Below, piece after piece: positions 1 through 8,256 of a stretch of 64,000 nt of DNA. The stretch is taken from the NCBI RefSeq assembly GCF_029433115.1, contig NZ_JARNTV010000016.1, positions 1 through 64,000 of the forward strand, given 5' to 3'. Origin of the DNA: Sphingomonas sp. AOB5. Lineage in GTDB: Bacteria > Pseudomonadota > Alphaproteobacteria > Sphingomonadales > Sphingomonadaceae. A program made the position numbers and the translations under genes. The notes under the pieces are model-generated. The model did no database searches, was not told the origin of the DNA, and saw only the letters and a list, made by a program, of their open reading frames with translations. Numbering within the stretch: position 1 is the first letter of the stretch; each line of letters opens with the position of its first letter.

Positions 1-621
1 GAGCCGCATCGTGCGCGCCGTGGCGGCAAGCTGGCGGATCGGGTGCGAGATGGCGCGGGCGATCAGCCAGGCGCCGGCGCCCAACAGGATCGTGATCGCC
101 AGCGTCGCCGACAGCGTGAGCCAGTGCCAGTTGGTGAGCAGCGGCTTGGGTCCGGATCGCGCGGTAAGGGCGCCCTGCGGGCCGTGCCAAACGACCGTAA
201 ACTCGCCGATGATCACGCCGCGCTCCACGCCGGGTGGCCGCTTGCCTGCTGGGCCTCCGGGGCCATCGAAGCGGGGCCTCGGGCCGGCCGGGCCGGTCAT
301 CGGGCGGGCATAGCGGCCGCTGATCTGATCGACGGGAACGCCCAGCGCGCTGGCGATCATCGCATCGCGTTCGGGGCTGGCCTCGCCGGTCTGGCCGGGA
401 TGCGCGCCCTGCACGACGCCGACCCTGTTGCCGCGGAACTGGACCTCCTTGCCGCTCTTCAGCGCGTCGGCGATCTGCATCACCGAAGTCGGCGGCGTGA
501 AGGGAGGCGGGCCGTTGAAGGTGATCGCGAACTGGACCAGCGACGCGATGAGGACCGCGGCGATCACCAGCAGGACGATCGGGGCGACGATCGAATTGCC
601 CCGGCGCGAGCTGGCGGTCAT
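1..621 (-). CDS. Sensor histidine kinase, N-terminal 207 residues (cut by window edge)
   Basis: Reading leftwards from an ATG at 621 there is an uninterrupted frame to the window edge. It shows a short cytoplasmic start, a membrane helix at about residues 11-32, a proline/glycine-rich periplasmic part (about 37-135), a second helix (about 168-190) and the start of a HAMP linker with its conserved proline (HPIRQL, 193-198). The ATG overlaps the stop of the upstream response regulator by four bases (ATGA), the usual arrangement of a kinase/regulator pair. The dimerisation and ATPase domains lie outside the window, so the kinase call rests on the topology, the HAMP start and the partner gene. 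The stimulus is unknown. Confidence 0.85.
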   Translation of the reverse strand, partial: MTASSRRGNSIVAPIVLLVIAAVLIASLVQFAITFNGPPPFTPPTSVMQIADALKSGKEVQFRGNRVGVVQGAHPGQTGEASPERDAMIASALGVPVDQISGRYARPMTGPAGPRPRFDGPGGPAGKRPPGVERGVIIGEFTVVWHGPQGALTARSGPKPLLTNWHWLTLSATLAITILLGAGAWLIARAISHPIRQLAATARTMRL

Positions 622-1352
622 CGCCGGGTCACGTCCGCGGTGAACATATAGCCTTCGTTGCGGATCGTGCGGATCAGCTCCTCGGTACGCGGGCGGGCGA
701 GCTTCTTGCGCAGCCGGCTCATCTGCACGTCGATGGCGCGATCGAAATGTTCGGCGTTCAGACCGCGCGACAGATCGAGCAGCGTGTCGCGGGTCAGCAC
801 GCGGCGTGGATTCTCGACCAGCGCGAGCAGCAGGCGGAACTCGCCGTCCGACAGGTTGATGACGACATCGTCGGGATCGAACAGCTGGCGCCCTACCGAA
901 TCGAGCCGCCACCCGGCGAAGCGGAGATAGGCGCGGTCCGACGCGACCGGTGCGGCGTCCGAACGGCTGCGGCGCAGGACCGAGCGGATGCGGGCCAGCA
1001 GCTCGCGGGGATTGGCCGGCTTGGCGATATAATCGTCGGCGCCCATCTCAAGCCCGACGATCCGGTCGACTTCCTCGCCGATCACCGAGAGGATGATGAC
1101 CGCGGGGCCACGCTCGCGATCGATCGAGCGCAATATGGTCAGCCCGTCCTCGCCCGGCATCATCACGTCGAGCACGAGCAGGGCATAATCGTTGCGCGCC
1201 AGCGCCGCGCGCATCTCGACCGCGCCATCCGCCGTGTCGACGATATAGCCATGGCCGGACAGGAATGCGGCCATCAGTTCCCGGATACCGGGGTCGTCGT
1301 CGACGATCAGGAGGCGCGTTTCGGGGTCCAAGGCTTCGGCTAGTGCGATCAT
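618..1352 (-). CDS. OmpR/PhoB-family response regulator
   Basis: The 244-aa product has an N-terminal receiver domain with the acidic cluster D18-D20, the phosphoacceptor D62 in [12 protein letters not shown] and the conserved lysine K111 in DDYIAKP. A C-terminal OmpR-type winged helix follows, ending in a typical [10 protein letters not shown] segment. It would receive phosphate from the kinase encoded immediately downstream and act as a DNA-binding transcription factor. I chose the ATG at 1352 because the receiver fold starts about 12 residues later. A longer in-frame extension upstream is rich in Cys, His and Arg and does not look like protein. Confidence 0.93.
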   Translation of the reverse strand: MIALAEALDPETRLLIVDDDPGIRELMAAFLSGHGYIVDTADGAVEMRAALARNDYALLVLDVMMPGEDGLTILRSIDRERGPAVIILSVIGEEVDRIVGLEMGADDYIAKPANPRELLARIRSVLRRSRSDAAPVASDRAYLRFAGWRLDSVGRQLFDPDDVVINLSDGEFRLLLALVENPRRVLTRDTLLDLSRGLNAEHFDRAIDVQMSRLRKKLARPRTEELIRTIRNEGYMFTADVTRR

Positions 1353-1412
1353 GCAGCGGGATTGCCCGGCGAACCTATCCGGCGCGTTGCAGTGCTGCAA
1401 TGTGGTGTAATG

Positions 1413-1438
1413 TGGACACGCTGTGGTATTCTGGACAC
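1413..1438. promoter_or_regulatory. Direct repeat TGGACAC x2 between the regulator and rpsU
   Basis: Two exact TGGACAC copies (1413-1419 and 1432-1438) lie 19 bp apart, start to start, in the divergent gap between the response regulator and rpsU. OmpR-family proteins often bind tandem direct repeats, so an autoregulatory site is possible. The spacing is close to two helical turns. The assignment is inference. Confidence 0.3.
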
Positions 1439-1582
1439 AGGCAATGGCCGTGCGGGCGGCTCGGCTGGGCGCCATTCCGCTTGTCGAATCGCATTTCCCC
1501 TGCTACCGGCCCCGCTCCAACGTCGTGGGCTCTGCCCCGGCGACCCTATTCTATTGGTTTGAACCGCGAGGTCTTTTACAAC

Positions 1583-1789
1583 ATGCAAATTATCGTTCGG
1601 GACAATAATGTCGATCAGGCGCTCCGCGCGCTCAAGAAGAAGCTTCAGCGCGAGGGCGTGTACCGCGAGATGAAGCTTCGCCGGCATTATGAGAAGCCGA
1701 GCGAGAAGCGTGCGCGTGAGCGCGCTGCTGCGGTTCGCCGCGCGCGCAAGCTCGAGCGCAAGCGCATGGAGCGCGACGGCGCCCGGTAA
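1583..1789 (+). CDS. rpsU: 30S ribosomal protein S21
   Basis: A 68-aa, strongly basic protein whose N-terminus ([20 protein letters not shown]) and following [20 protein letters not shown] segment are the S21 signature. S21 binds the small ribosomal subunit near the mRNA platform and affects initiation. Length is normal for alphaproteobacterial S21. The gene stands alone, with its own upstream gap of about 230 bp and a strong hairpin/T-run terminator directly after the stop, so it is probably monocistronic. Confidence 0.97.
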   Translation: MQIIVRDNNVDQALRALKKKLQREGVYREMKLRRHYEKPSEKRARERAAAVRRARKLERKRMERDGAR

Positions 1790-1800
1790 GGCCCGTTCCG

Positions 1801-1833
1801 GCGCGGTTCCGAATGACGGGACCGCGCCTTTTT
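1801..1833 (+). terminator. Rho-independent terminator after rpsU
   Basis: GCGCGGTTCC pairs with GGGACCGCGC across a short loop (GAATGAC), with one unpaired base per arm, and is followed directly by CTTTTT. It begins 11 bases after the rpsU stop codon. Confidence 0.85.
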
Positions 1834-1881
1834 ACTGTCTGAAATTCTGATCGGCGGGATCGCCGCGCAAGGAATCCATCC

Positions 1882-2499
1882 ATGTCCTCGGTGACCGCCG
1901 TTCCGCTGCAGCCCGTCAAGAAGAGCGTCCGGATCTGGATCTGGCTCGGTGTCGTTATCGCGATTGCCGCGGCCTTCGGTCTGGCGTGGATGGGTACTCG
2001 CGAGCAGGTCATGACCAAGATGACCAACGAGGAATTCCTCGCCTGGAACAAGACCAAGCCGAACGTGAAGACGACGGCTTCGGGCCTGCAGTACGAGATC
2101 CTCAAGGATGGCGAAGGCCCGACCGCACAGGAAGGCGGCGCGGTGTTCCTCAACTATGAGGGCACGTTCCGCGACGGCAAGCTGTTCGACAAGAGCCAGC
2201 AGCCGACGCCGTTCCCGGTGCAGGACGGCGCGTCGATCCCCGGCTTCTACGAAGCGCTCAAGCTGATGAAGAAGGGCGGCGAATACCGCCTGTGGATTCC
2301 GGCCAACCTTGCCTATGGCGAGCGTACCCCGGATCCGACCCGCCTGCCGCCGAACTCGATGCTGATCTTCAAGGTCTCGGTCGACCGGCTGATGACCCCG
2401 GCCGAAGTGCAGGCGATGATGCAGATGCAGCAGCAGATGCAGGGCCCGCCTCCGGGTGCCGAAGGCGCCCCGCCGCAGGGTGGCGCACCCGGGCAGTAA
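1882..2499 (+). CDS. Membrane-anchored FKBP-type peptidyl-prolyl isomerase
   Basis: The 205-aa protein has a short cytoplasmic start, one uncleaved-looking membrane helix (about residues 17-36) and then an FKBP domain (about 85-180). That domain holds FKBP landmarks such as VFLNYEGTFRDGKLFDKS, IPGFYEALKLMKKGG, IPANLAYGER and LIFKVSVDRL. It would catalyse cis/trans isomerisation of prolyl bonds in proteins at the periplasmic face. The C-terminus is a low-complexity Met/Gln then Pro/Gly tail. It follows rpsU after a terminator, so it needs its own promoter. A small GC hairpin with a TTT end follows it at 2509-2533. Confidence 0.9.
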   Translation: MSSVTAVPLQPVKKSVRIWIWLGVVIAIAAAFGLAWMGTREQVMTKMTNEEFLAWNKTKPNVKTTASGLQYEILKDGEGPTAQEGGAVFLNYEGTFRDGKLFDKSQQPTPFPVQDGASIPGFYEALKLMKKGGEYRLWIPANLAYGERTPDPTRLPPNSMLIFKVSVDRLMTPAEVQAMMQMQQQMQGPPPGAEGAPPQGGAPGQ

Positions 2500-2508
2500 G
2501 CCGCGCCG

Positions 2509-2533
2509 CCGGAAGGCCCGATCCTTCCGGTTT
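2509..2533 (+). terminator. Possible weak terminator after the FKBP gene
   Basis: CCGGAAGG and CCTTCCGG form an 8-bp stem around a 6-base loop, followed by only three T residues. The short T run makes efficient termination uncertain. Confidence 0.45.
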
Positions 2534-2608
2534 GCGCAACCCGGCTTGCATCCGACGTCGCTTGCAATCCCTGCAACCCGGGCGCAGTAGCGCGCCCGGG
2601 AGTCGGGC

Positions 2609-4015
2609 ATGTTCGATGGTTTCGATGCAATCCTGCTGGCGCGGATCCAGTTCGCGTTCACGGTCAGTTTTCACTTCATCTTCCCGGCCTTTTCGATCGG
2701 GTTGGCGAGCTATCTGATGGTGCTGGAGGCCCTGTGGCTTCGCACCGGACGTCAGGTTTTCCTCGATCTCTTCCACTTCTGGATCAAGATCTTCGCCGTC
2801 GCCTTCGCGATGGGCGTCGTCTCCGGCATCGTCATGTCCTACCAGTTCGGTACCAACTGGTCGGTCTTCTCGGACAAGGCCGGGCCGGTGATCGGGCCGC
2901 TGATGGCCTATGAGGTGCTGACCGCCTTCTTCCTCGAGGCGGGCTTCCTGGGCGTGATGCTGTTCGGGATGAAGAAGGTCGGCAGGAAGCTGCACTTCGC
3001 CGCGACCTGCATGGTGGCGGTGGGCACTTTCATCTCGGCATTCTGGATCCTGTCGGTGAACAGCTGGATGCACACGCCGACCGGCTTCGTTATGGGCGAG
3101 AACGGGCAGTTCCTGCCGGGCGAGAGCTGGTGGGCGATCATCTTCAACCCCAGCTTTCCCTATCGCCTGGTCCACACCGTGATCGCGGCGTACCTGACCA
3201 CCAGCCTGGTGGTGGGTGCGGTCGGCGCCTGGCACCTGCTGCGCGGCCGCAACAACGAAGGCACGCGGGTGATGTTCAGCATGGCGATGTGGATGGCGGC
3301 GATCGTCGCGCCGATCCAGATCTTCGCCGGGGACATGCACGGCCTGAACACGCTGGAGCATCAGCCGGCCAAGGTCATGGCGATGGAAGGCCATTTCCAG
3401 AGCCATCCCGATGGCGCGCCGCTGATCCTGTTCGGCCTGCCGAACGAGAAGGAGAAGCGGGTCGATTACGAGATCGCGATCCCGAAGCTCTCGTCGCTGA
3501 TCCTGAAGCACGATCCGAACGCGCCGCTGGCGGGCCTCGATACCGTGGACGATGACAAGGAACCGCCGGTGGCGGTGGTGTTCTGGTCGTTCCGGGTGAT
3601 GGTGGGGCTGGGCATGCTGATGCTCGCGCTGGGCATGCTGAGCCTCGCCGCGCGCGTTGCCCGCAAGCTGTATGACTGGAAGCCGCTGCACCGGTTCGCA
3701 CTGGTGATGGGGCCGTCGGGCTTCGTCGCGGTGATCGCGGGGTGGATCACGACCGAGGTCGGGCGGCAGCCCTATACCGTCTATGGTCACCTGCTGACCC
3801 GTGACAGTGCCTCGCCGCTGGCGGCACCCGCGGTGGGCGCATCGCTGGTCGCGTTCGTGGTGGTCTATTTCGCGGTGTTCGGCTTCGGCACCTGGTACAT
3901 CCTCAAGCTGATGGCCAAGGGCGTCGAGGCGCATGAGCCGGAGATCAGCGAGGATGCGCCGATCCGTACCGCCGGGCTGATGCCCGGACCCGCGCAGCCG
4001 GAGGTTGGGGACTGA
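2609..4015 (+). CDS. cydA: Cytochrome bd ubiquinol oxidase subunit I (CioA-like)
   Basis: The 468-aa multi-pass protein carries the haem-ligand region near the N-terminus (H22 in FTVSFHFIFP), the acidic channel segment YEVLTAFFLEAGFLG, and the GRQPYTVYG motif near the last helices. The Q-loop region is short, as in the cyanide-insensitive (CIO) branch rather than the long-loop E. coli type; this is judged by length only. With CydB it oxidises ubiquinol and reduces oxygen to water at the inner membrane. A GGGAG sequence precedes the ATG. Its stop overlaps the cydB start. Confidence 0.95.
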   Translation: MFDGFDAILLARIQFAFTVSFHFIFPAFSIGLASYLMVLEALWLRTGRQVFLDLFHFWIKIFAVAFAMGVVSGIVMSYQFGTNWSVFSDKAGPVIGPLMAYEVLTAFFLEAGFLGVMLFGMKKVGRKLHFAATCMVAVGTFISAFWILSVNSWMHTPTGFVMGENGQFLPGESWWAIIFNPSFPYRLVHTVIAAYLTTSLVVGAVGAWHLLRGRNNEGTRVMFSMAMWMAAIVAPIQIFAGDMHGLNTLEHQPAKVMAMEGHFQSHPDGAPLILFGLPNEKEKRVDYEIAIPKLSSLILKHDPNAPLAGLDTVDDDKEPPVAVVFWSFRVMVGLGMLMLALGMLSLAARVARKLYDWKPLHRFALVMGPSGFVAVIAGWITTEVGRQPYTVYGHLLTRDSASPLAAPAVGASLVAFVVVYFAVFGFGTWYILKLMAKGVEAHEPEISEDAPIRTAGLMPGPAQPEVGD

Positions 4016-5022
4016 TGGAAGCCGATCCTACCCTCGCGACGATCTGGGCGTTCCTGATCGCCTTCGCGGTGTTCGCCTATATCGTGATGGACGGGTTCGA
4101 CCTGGGCATCGGCATCCTGTTCCCCGCATTCGGTGTGGGCAAGGAGCGCGACAGCGCGATGAATTCGATCGCGCCGGTGTGGGACGGGAACGAGACGTGG
4201 CTGGTGCTGGGCGGCGGCGGCCTCTTTGCCGCATTCCCGCTGGCCTATGCGATCCTGATGCCGGCGCTGTACCCGCTGATCATCGCGATGCTGCTGGCGC
4301 TGGTGTTCCGCGGCGTGGCGTTCGAGTTCCGCTGGCGCGATCCCGGCCATCGCCGCTTCTGGGACTTTGCCTTCACTGCCGGATCGACCTTGGCCGCCTT
4401 CACACAGGGCATGGCGCTGGGCGCGATTCTGAAAGGGGTAAAGGTTGCCGACCGCGCCTATGCGGGCGGCTGGCTCGACTGGCTGAGTCCCTTCACGATC
4501 CTGACCGGGCTGGGGCTGGTGGCCGGATATGCGCTGCTCGGTGCGACCTGGCTGATCTGGAAGACCGAGGGCAGTGCGCAGGGGCATGCCTATCGCCTCG
4601 CCGGATGGTTCGGGGTGCTGACGCTGGCGGCGATCGCGGCGGTGAGCTTTGCCACGCTGACGCTGGACACCGATTACAAGGCGCGCTGGCTCGACATGCC
4701 CAATGTGCTGTTCACGGCGCAGGTGCCGCTGCTGGTGGCGATCTTTTCCGCCGCCTTCTGGTGGTCGCTCAAGCGGCGCAAGGAAGTGATGCCGTTCCTG
4801 CTCGCGCTGGGGCTGTTCCTGCTGAGTTTTCTCGGCCTCGGGATCAGCATGTATCCGCATATCGTGCCGACTTCGGTGACGATCCTCGAAGCCGCCGCGC
4901 CTGCGCGCAGTCAGGGCTTCATGCTGGTCGGTGCCGGCCTGCTGATCCCGATCATCCTTGCCTATACCGCCTGGTCCTATTGGGTGTTCCGCGGGAAGGT
5001 GGGCGCGGAGGGCTATCATTGA
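4015..5022 (+). CDS. cydB: Cytochrome bd ubiquinol oxidase subunit II (CioB-like)
   Basis: The 335-aa hydrophobic protein has the CydB N-terminus (WAFLIAFAVFAYIVMDGFDLGIG) and the WDGNETWLVLGGGGLFAAFP signature. The ATG shares its A with the cydA stop codon (TGATG), so translation is coupled. It forms the heterodimeric bd oxidase with CydA in the inner membrane. The next gene, a 40-aa DUF2474 protein, begins inside its last codons, giving a three-gene oxidase operon. Confidence 0.95.
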   Translation: MEADPTLATIWAFLIAFAVFAYIVMDGFDLGIGILFPAFGVGKERDSAMNSIAPVWDGNETWLVLGGGGLFAAFPLAYAILMPALYPLIIAMLLALVFRGVAFEFRWRDPGHRRFWDFAFTAGSTLAAFTQGMALGAILKGVKVADRAYAGGWLDWLSPFTILTGLGLVAGYALLGATWLIWKTEGSAQGHAYRLAGWFGVLTLAAIAAVSFATLTLDTDYKARWLDMPNVLFTAQVPLLVAIFSAAFWWSLKRRKEVMPFLLALGLFLLSFLGLGISMYPHIVPTSVTILEAAAPARSQGFMLVGAGLLIPIILAYTAWSYWVFRGKVGAEGYH

Positions 5023-5141
5023 GTGAGCCGGCACAGGCGCCGCTGTGGCAGCGGCTTGGCTGGATGGTCGCGATCTGGGCGGGCAGCGTCACCGTGCTGG
5101 GGCTGGTCGCCTTCGTCATCCGCAGCTGGCTGAAATCCTGA
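5019..5141 (+). CDS. DUF2474-family bd-oxidase-associated micro-protein (TTG start)
   Basis: A 40-residue product with a charged start, LWQRLGWMVAIWAGSVTVLG and a single membrane helix matches the DUF2474 pattern, known from genes next to cioAB-type oxidases. I read it from a TTG at 5019 that overlaps the cydB stop. No ATG is in frame; a GTG in another frame nearby does not give this protein. By analogy with CydX it probably stabilises the oxidase, but that role is inferred. It is too short for most gene finders. Confidence 0.75.
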   Translation: MSEPAQAPLWQRLGWMVAIWAGSVTVLGLVAFVIRSWLKS

Positions 5142-5354
5142 CCGTTCATATCCTACGGTAATGCTGTTGATTTCGGACCAGCCGGTGCGCTTTCCAGTTA
5201 AGCGTAACAAAAACAACACATTATGGGACGCGCCGTCAGACGCTTGGCATTGATTTCCTTGCCCTGAAGGTATATCGGCTCCGTACCGATCATGGAGTCG
5301 GGTCGCGAGATAAAACAGAAATCTTGTATGTTCGCGAAGAGAGGGGCCTCTCAA

Positions 5355-6644
5355 ATGCTGATGACCAGAGAACGGCCCCAACCGGTAACCCGCCGGTTCC
5401 TGGAATCGCTGTCGTTCCAATTGATGGGCATTTTCGCCGCGTCGCTTGGCGCGCCGTTCCTCTATGTGTTTCTCCAGCCGCTCGATCACATCGCCGAGGC
5501 GACGATCATCAACAGCGCGATCGCTTCGTTCGCCGCGGCGACCGTGGCGCTGTTCCTGTATCGCCGGGTGACATCGTTCCCGGGCACGAGCGGCTTTGCC
5601 TATATCATCCCGACATTCTCGGCACCGTTCGCGGTGGCGGTGGCGGTGATGCTGGGCCTGCGGCTGGCCTATAGCGGATCGATGCTGAGCGCGGGCTTCG
5701 TCGCCTCGGTGGTGTTCGGCTTCCTGGCCACCCACCTCTCGCAGAAGTTCGCGCGCCGCCAATTCTACCTCGTGCCGTTCGGCGATATCGACATCGCGCT
5801 GGACCGTTCGGGCGTGGACTGGGTGGTGCTGCACAAGCCCGAAGTGCCCGATTGGGACCGGCACGGCGCGATCGTCGCCGACCTGCGGCACGACATGGAC
5901 CCGGAATGGGAGCGCATGCTCGCCTCCGCGGCGCTTTCCGGGCGCGTGGTCTATCACACCAAGCAGCTGCGCGAATCGCTGACCGGCAAGGTCGAGATCG
6001 AGCATCTTTCGGAGAACAGCTTCGGATCGCTGCTGCCCAACCTCGCCTATCGCAAGATCAAGCGGGCGGGGGACATTGCGGTGGCGCTGATCGCGCTGCC
6101 GGTGCTGATCGTGCCGTTCCTGCTGGTCTCGCTGTGGATCCGGATGGATTCGAAGGGACCCGCCCTGTTCATCCAGGAGCGGATGGGCTTTGGCGCGCGG
6201 CCGTTCAAGGTCTTCAAGTTCCGTACCATGGAGGTGCGCGAGGCGTGCGCCGCTGGCGATGCGGAATATGATGCGATCACCAAGCATGAGGATGCGCGCA
6301 TCACGCGCGCCGGTCGTTTCCTGCGCCGCAGCCGCATCGACGAGCTGCCTCAGCTGTGGAACGTGCTGAAGGGCGATATGAGCCTGATCGGGCCGCGGCC
6401 CGAGGCGCTGGCGCTGTCCGAATGGTATGAGCGCGAGCTGCCCTTCTATGTCTATCGCCACATCGTGCGGCCGGGGATCACCGGCTGGGCGCAGGTGAAC
6501 CAGGGGCATGTCGCGGCGCTCGACGATGTGCATATCAAGCTCCACTACGACTTCTATTACATCAAGCATTTCTCCGCCTGGCTCGACATCCTGATCCTGA
6601 TGCGGACGGTGGGGACGATCCTGACCGGGTTCGGATCGAAATAA
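5355..6644 (+). CDS. Polyprenyl-phosphate hexose-1-phosphate transferase starting repeat-unit assembly
   Basis: The 429-aa protein has about four N-terminal membrane helices, a central soluble region and a re-entrant/helical segment before a C-terminal bacterial sugar transferase domain. That domain carries QERMGFGARPFKVFKFRTM, SRIDELPQLWNVLKGDMSLIGPRPE and the PGITGWAQVNQG region. Such enzymes move hexose-1-phosphate from a UDP-sugar to undecaprenyl phosphate at the inner membrane. SpsB/GelB of sphingan producers belong here and use UDP-glucose; the substrate in this case is inferred from that and from galU in the window. The ATG at 5355 has a good AAGAGAGGGG site 8 bases upstream. An in-frame ATG at 5292 is a less likely start. 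Confidence 0.9.
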   Translation: MLMTRERPQPVTRRFLESLSFQLMGIFAASLGAPFLYVFLQPLDHIAEATIINSAIASFAAATVALFLYRRVTSFPGTSGFAYIIPTFSAPFAVAVAVMLGLRLAYSGSMLSAGFVASVVFGFLATHLSQKFARRQFYLVPFGDIDIALDRSGVDWVVLHKPEVPDWDRHGAIVADLRHDMDPEWERMLASAALSGRVVYHTKQLRESLTGKVEIEHLSENSFGSLLPNLAYRKIKRAGDIAVALIALPVLIVPFLLVSLWIRMDSKGPALFIQERMGFGARPFKVFKFRTMEVREACAAGDAEYDAITKHEDARITRAGRFLRRSRIDELPQLWNVLKGDMSLIGPRPEALALSEWYERELPFYVYRHIVRPGITGWAQVNQGHVAALDDVHIKLHYDFYYIKHFSAWLDILILMRTVGTILTGFGSK

Positions 6645-6861
6645 GCCGCGCGGGCCGAGGCCCGTCCGGCTGAGGCAAAGCGCCGCCGGTTCCGCCGATC
6701 ATGTGAATCGGCGAAAGTCACAAGAGTCACAATGGCATCGCGGCGGGCATGCGCCCGCTCATGCACGCCCGCACGCGACTGGTCGCGATGAGGCGGCCCG
6801 CATCTTGGCGATGCAGGATCGAGTATGCCGGGAGGTGTCTGAAGCTTCGCGGGCACGTATA

Positions 6862-6876
6862 GAACAAACATAGAAC
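6862..6876. promoter_or_regulatory. LexA (SOS) box GAAC-N7-GAAC
   Basis: GAAC, seven bases, GAAC is the direct-repeat operator known for LexA in alphaproteobacteria (GTTC-N7-GTTC on the other strand). It sits in one of the more AT-rich spots of this gap. The flanking genes converge on it, so no gene on either strand begins nearby downstream. Confidence 0.6.
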
Positions 6877-6958
6877 ATTGTCAAGGGGAATGTAGCTGGA
6901 CGGCCCGAAAACATAGGGCGGATCGGCATTTCAGGGCGGAGCCGGACCTGTTGACCCT

Positions 6959-6976
6959 CTCCCGCGAAGGCGGGAG
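6959..6976 (-). terminator. G/C hairpin after the M48 protease gene
   Basis: CTCCCGC and GCGGGAG pair around a GAAG loop just beyond the stop codon of the minus-strand protease gene. There is no T run on either strand, so this may be a Rho-dependent or processed 3' end, or simply a short repeat element. Confidence 0.4.
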
Positions 6977-6989
6977 GGGGGGGGCTCGC

Positions 6990-7940
6990 TCAGGCGGGCG
7001 GAGCGCCTGCCAGCTCGCGCATGCGGCGGATGCGGTCGGCATCGTCGGCATGGGTCTGGAACAGGCCGAAAAAGGTTACGGTCGTGCCGAGGCGCGGGAG
7101 GACCATCACGCCGCGGGGCAGGTCGAATCCGGCCGCCATCATCAGCCGCCCGCCGAGCTGGTCGGCTTCGTCCTCGGTTTGGCGGACCAGCGTGCCGTTC
7201 TTGCCGAATCCGCGGGCCATGGCGCCCGGTTTGGGCACGCCGGCCTCGCGCAGCCGGGCGCTGTGGTTCAGCGCGATATGGGCCATTTCATGCGCGATCA
7301 GGAAGGCCAGTTCATCGTCGTTGCGGACGAGATCGAGAATCGCGCTGGTGAGCAGCACATAGGGATATGCCGCCACGGCGCGCTGCTGGTCCGAATAGGC
7401 CAGGCGGATGCGGAACAGGCAACCGGTGCGTGGTGCGAGCGTCAGCGACAGGGTTTCGCTGCCGCGCAGGACGGCGAGCGATGTGGCCGGGGCGCGGGCG
7501 AGCTGATCCTGGAACTGGGTCTCGATCGCATCGGTCTGCGCGCGGCCCTTGCGGCGGTCGCGGACGGCGGCGATGGCAGTGGCGGATGCGAAGGGCAGGC
7601 CGTTTACCGCGAGCAGCACGTCGCCTGCGCGCAGTCCTGCCAGATCCGCTTGGCTCCCGGCGACAACGGCGAGGATGCCCGGTCCGCGATCCAGCCCTTG
7701 CGCGGCCATGGCGGGGCGATCCGCGGCTTCATAGTCGGCGAGATGGTGGAAGATCAGCCCGCTGACCGGCGCCTGTGCCGGGCACAGCGCAGGCGAGGCG
7801 GTGGCGATTCGGTATCCGATCGTAGCGACGCGGTAATCGGGTTCGCGCAGGAAGCTGCCGTCCGCGCGCGCCGGCGAGGGCTGGGCCATGCCGAGCAGCA
7901 TCGCCGCGGCAAGATGCAAATGATGAGGGACGCGAAACAT
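6990..7940 (-). CDS. Secreted M48-family metalloprotease with an internal PDZ domain
   Basis: The 316-aa protein starts with a signal peptide (cleavage near ARADG, residue 28). It then shows a PDZ-like region (about 75-170; LAGLRAGDVLLAVNG) and an M48 zinc site HEMAH at 217-221, with the third ligand probably E258 in TEDEAD. It is likely a periplasmic protease in envelope quality control. The PDZ lies before the catalytic domain. The ATG at 7940 was chosen because the signal peptide begins there; a longer frame reaches back through the terminator of the upstream gene and is implausible. Confidence 0.85.
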   Translation of the reverse strand: MFRVPHHLHLAAAMLLGMAQPSPARADGSFLREPDYRVATIGYRIATASPALCPAQAPVSGLIFHHLADYEAADRPAMAAQGLDRGPGILAVVAGSQADLAGLRAGDVLLAVNGLPFASATAIAAVRDRRKGRAQTDAIETQFQDQLARAPATSLAVLRGSETLSLTLAPRTGCLFRIRLAYSDQQRAVAAYPYVLLTSAILDLVRNDDELAFLIAHEMAHIALNHSARLREAGVPKPGAMARGFGKNGTLVRQTEDEADQLGGRLMMAAGFDLPRGVMVLPRLGTTVTFFGLFQTHADDADRIRRMRELAGAPPA

Positions 7941-7975
7941 GTCGCGACTCTGCACCCTCAAGTACAACAGGCAAT

Positions 7976-8008
7976 AAAAAAGCCGGGCGACGGATCGCCC
8001 GGCTTTTT
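7976..8008. terminator. Strong bidirectional Rho-independent terminator
   Basis: AGCCGGGCGA and TCGCCCGGCT form a perfect 10-bp stem with a CGGA loop, flanked by A5 on one side and T5 on the other. It ends transcription of the minus-strand small-protein gene (8032-8256) before the protease gene. Confidence 0.92.
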
Positions 8009-8031
8009 GAAATCTGATTGCGTACCAGCGC

Positions 8032-8256
8032 TTACGGGCTGACCGGCTTCTTGTTGCCCGACAGGCCAACTGCGATACCACCGATGACGGCGGTCAGCGC
8101 GAGAAGCCCGACAATCGCGGTCGAACCCTTGATTTCGCTATCGCCCTGGACGCTTTCACGCGCAGGCTGGGGAGCAGCCGACTGCGCGACAGCTGCGGAC
8201 GAAATCGTCACCAGCGACAGCGCCGCAGCGATCGATACAAGGCCCTTGAATTTCAC
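8032..8256 (-). CDS. Small secreted or membrane protein of unknown function
   Basis: The 74-aa product has a clear signal peptide (cleavage probably after AAVAQ, about residue 25), a polar stretch, and a second hydrophobic glycine/alanine-rich segment (about 46-66) ending in a short basic tail. I do not recognise a family. The start is a GTG preceded by AGGGAGA about 8 bases upstream. It is transcribed alone and ends at a strong terminator, which suggests a real and perhaps abundant transcript. Confidence 0.7.
   Translation of the reverse strand: MKFKGLVSIAAALSLVTISSAAVAQSAAPQPARESVQGDSEIKGSTAIVGLLALTAVIGGIAVGLSGNKKPVSP

Larger units (their letters stand above)
6645..6989. other. 345-bp intergenic region with an SOS box but no supported gene
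   Basis: This gap between the 3' ends of two convergent genes holds a small inverted repeat (about 6692-6713, CCGAT arms), a tandem AGTCACA repeat (6716-6731), the SOS-type box at 6862-6876 and a G/C hairpin near 6959-6976. One minus-strand open frame starts inside the SOS box but runs into the sugar transferase gene and has no recognisable features. I see no convincing protein or RNA gene. Confidence 0.6.

Noticed and set aside
6557..6871. A 104-codon minus-strand frame starting inside the SOS box
   Set aside because: It runs into the 3' end of the sugar transferase gene, lacks a ribosome site and has a composition unlike real proteins here, so it is not a supported SOS target.
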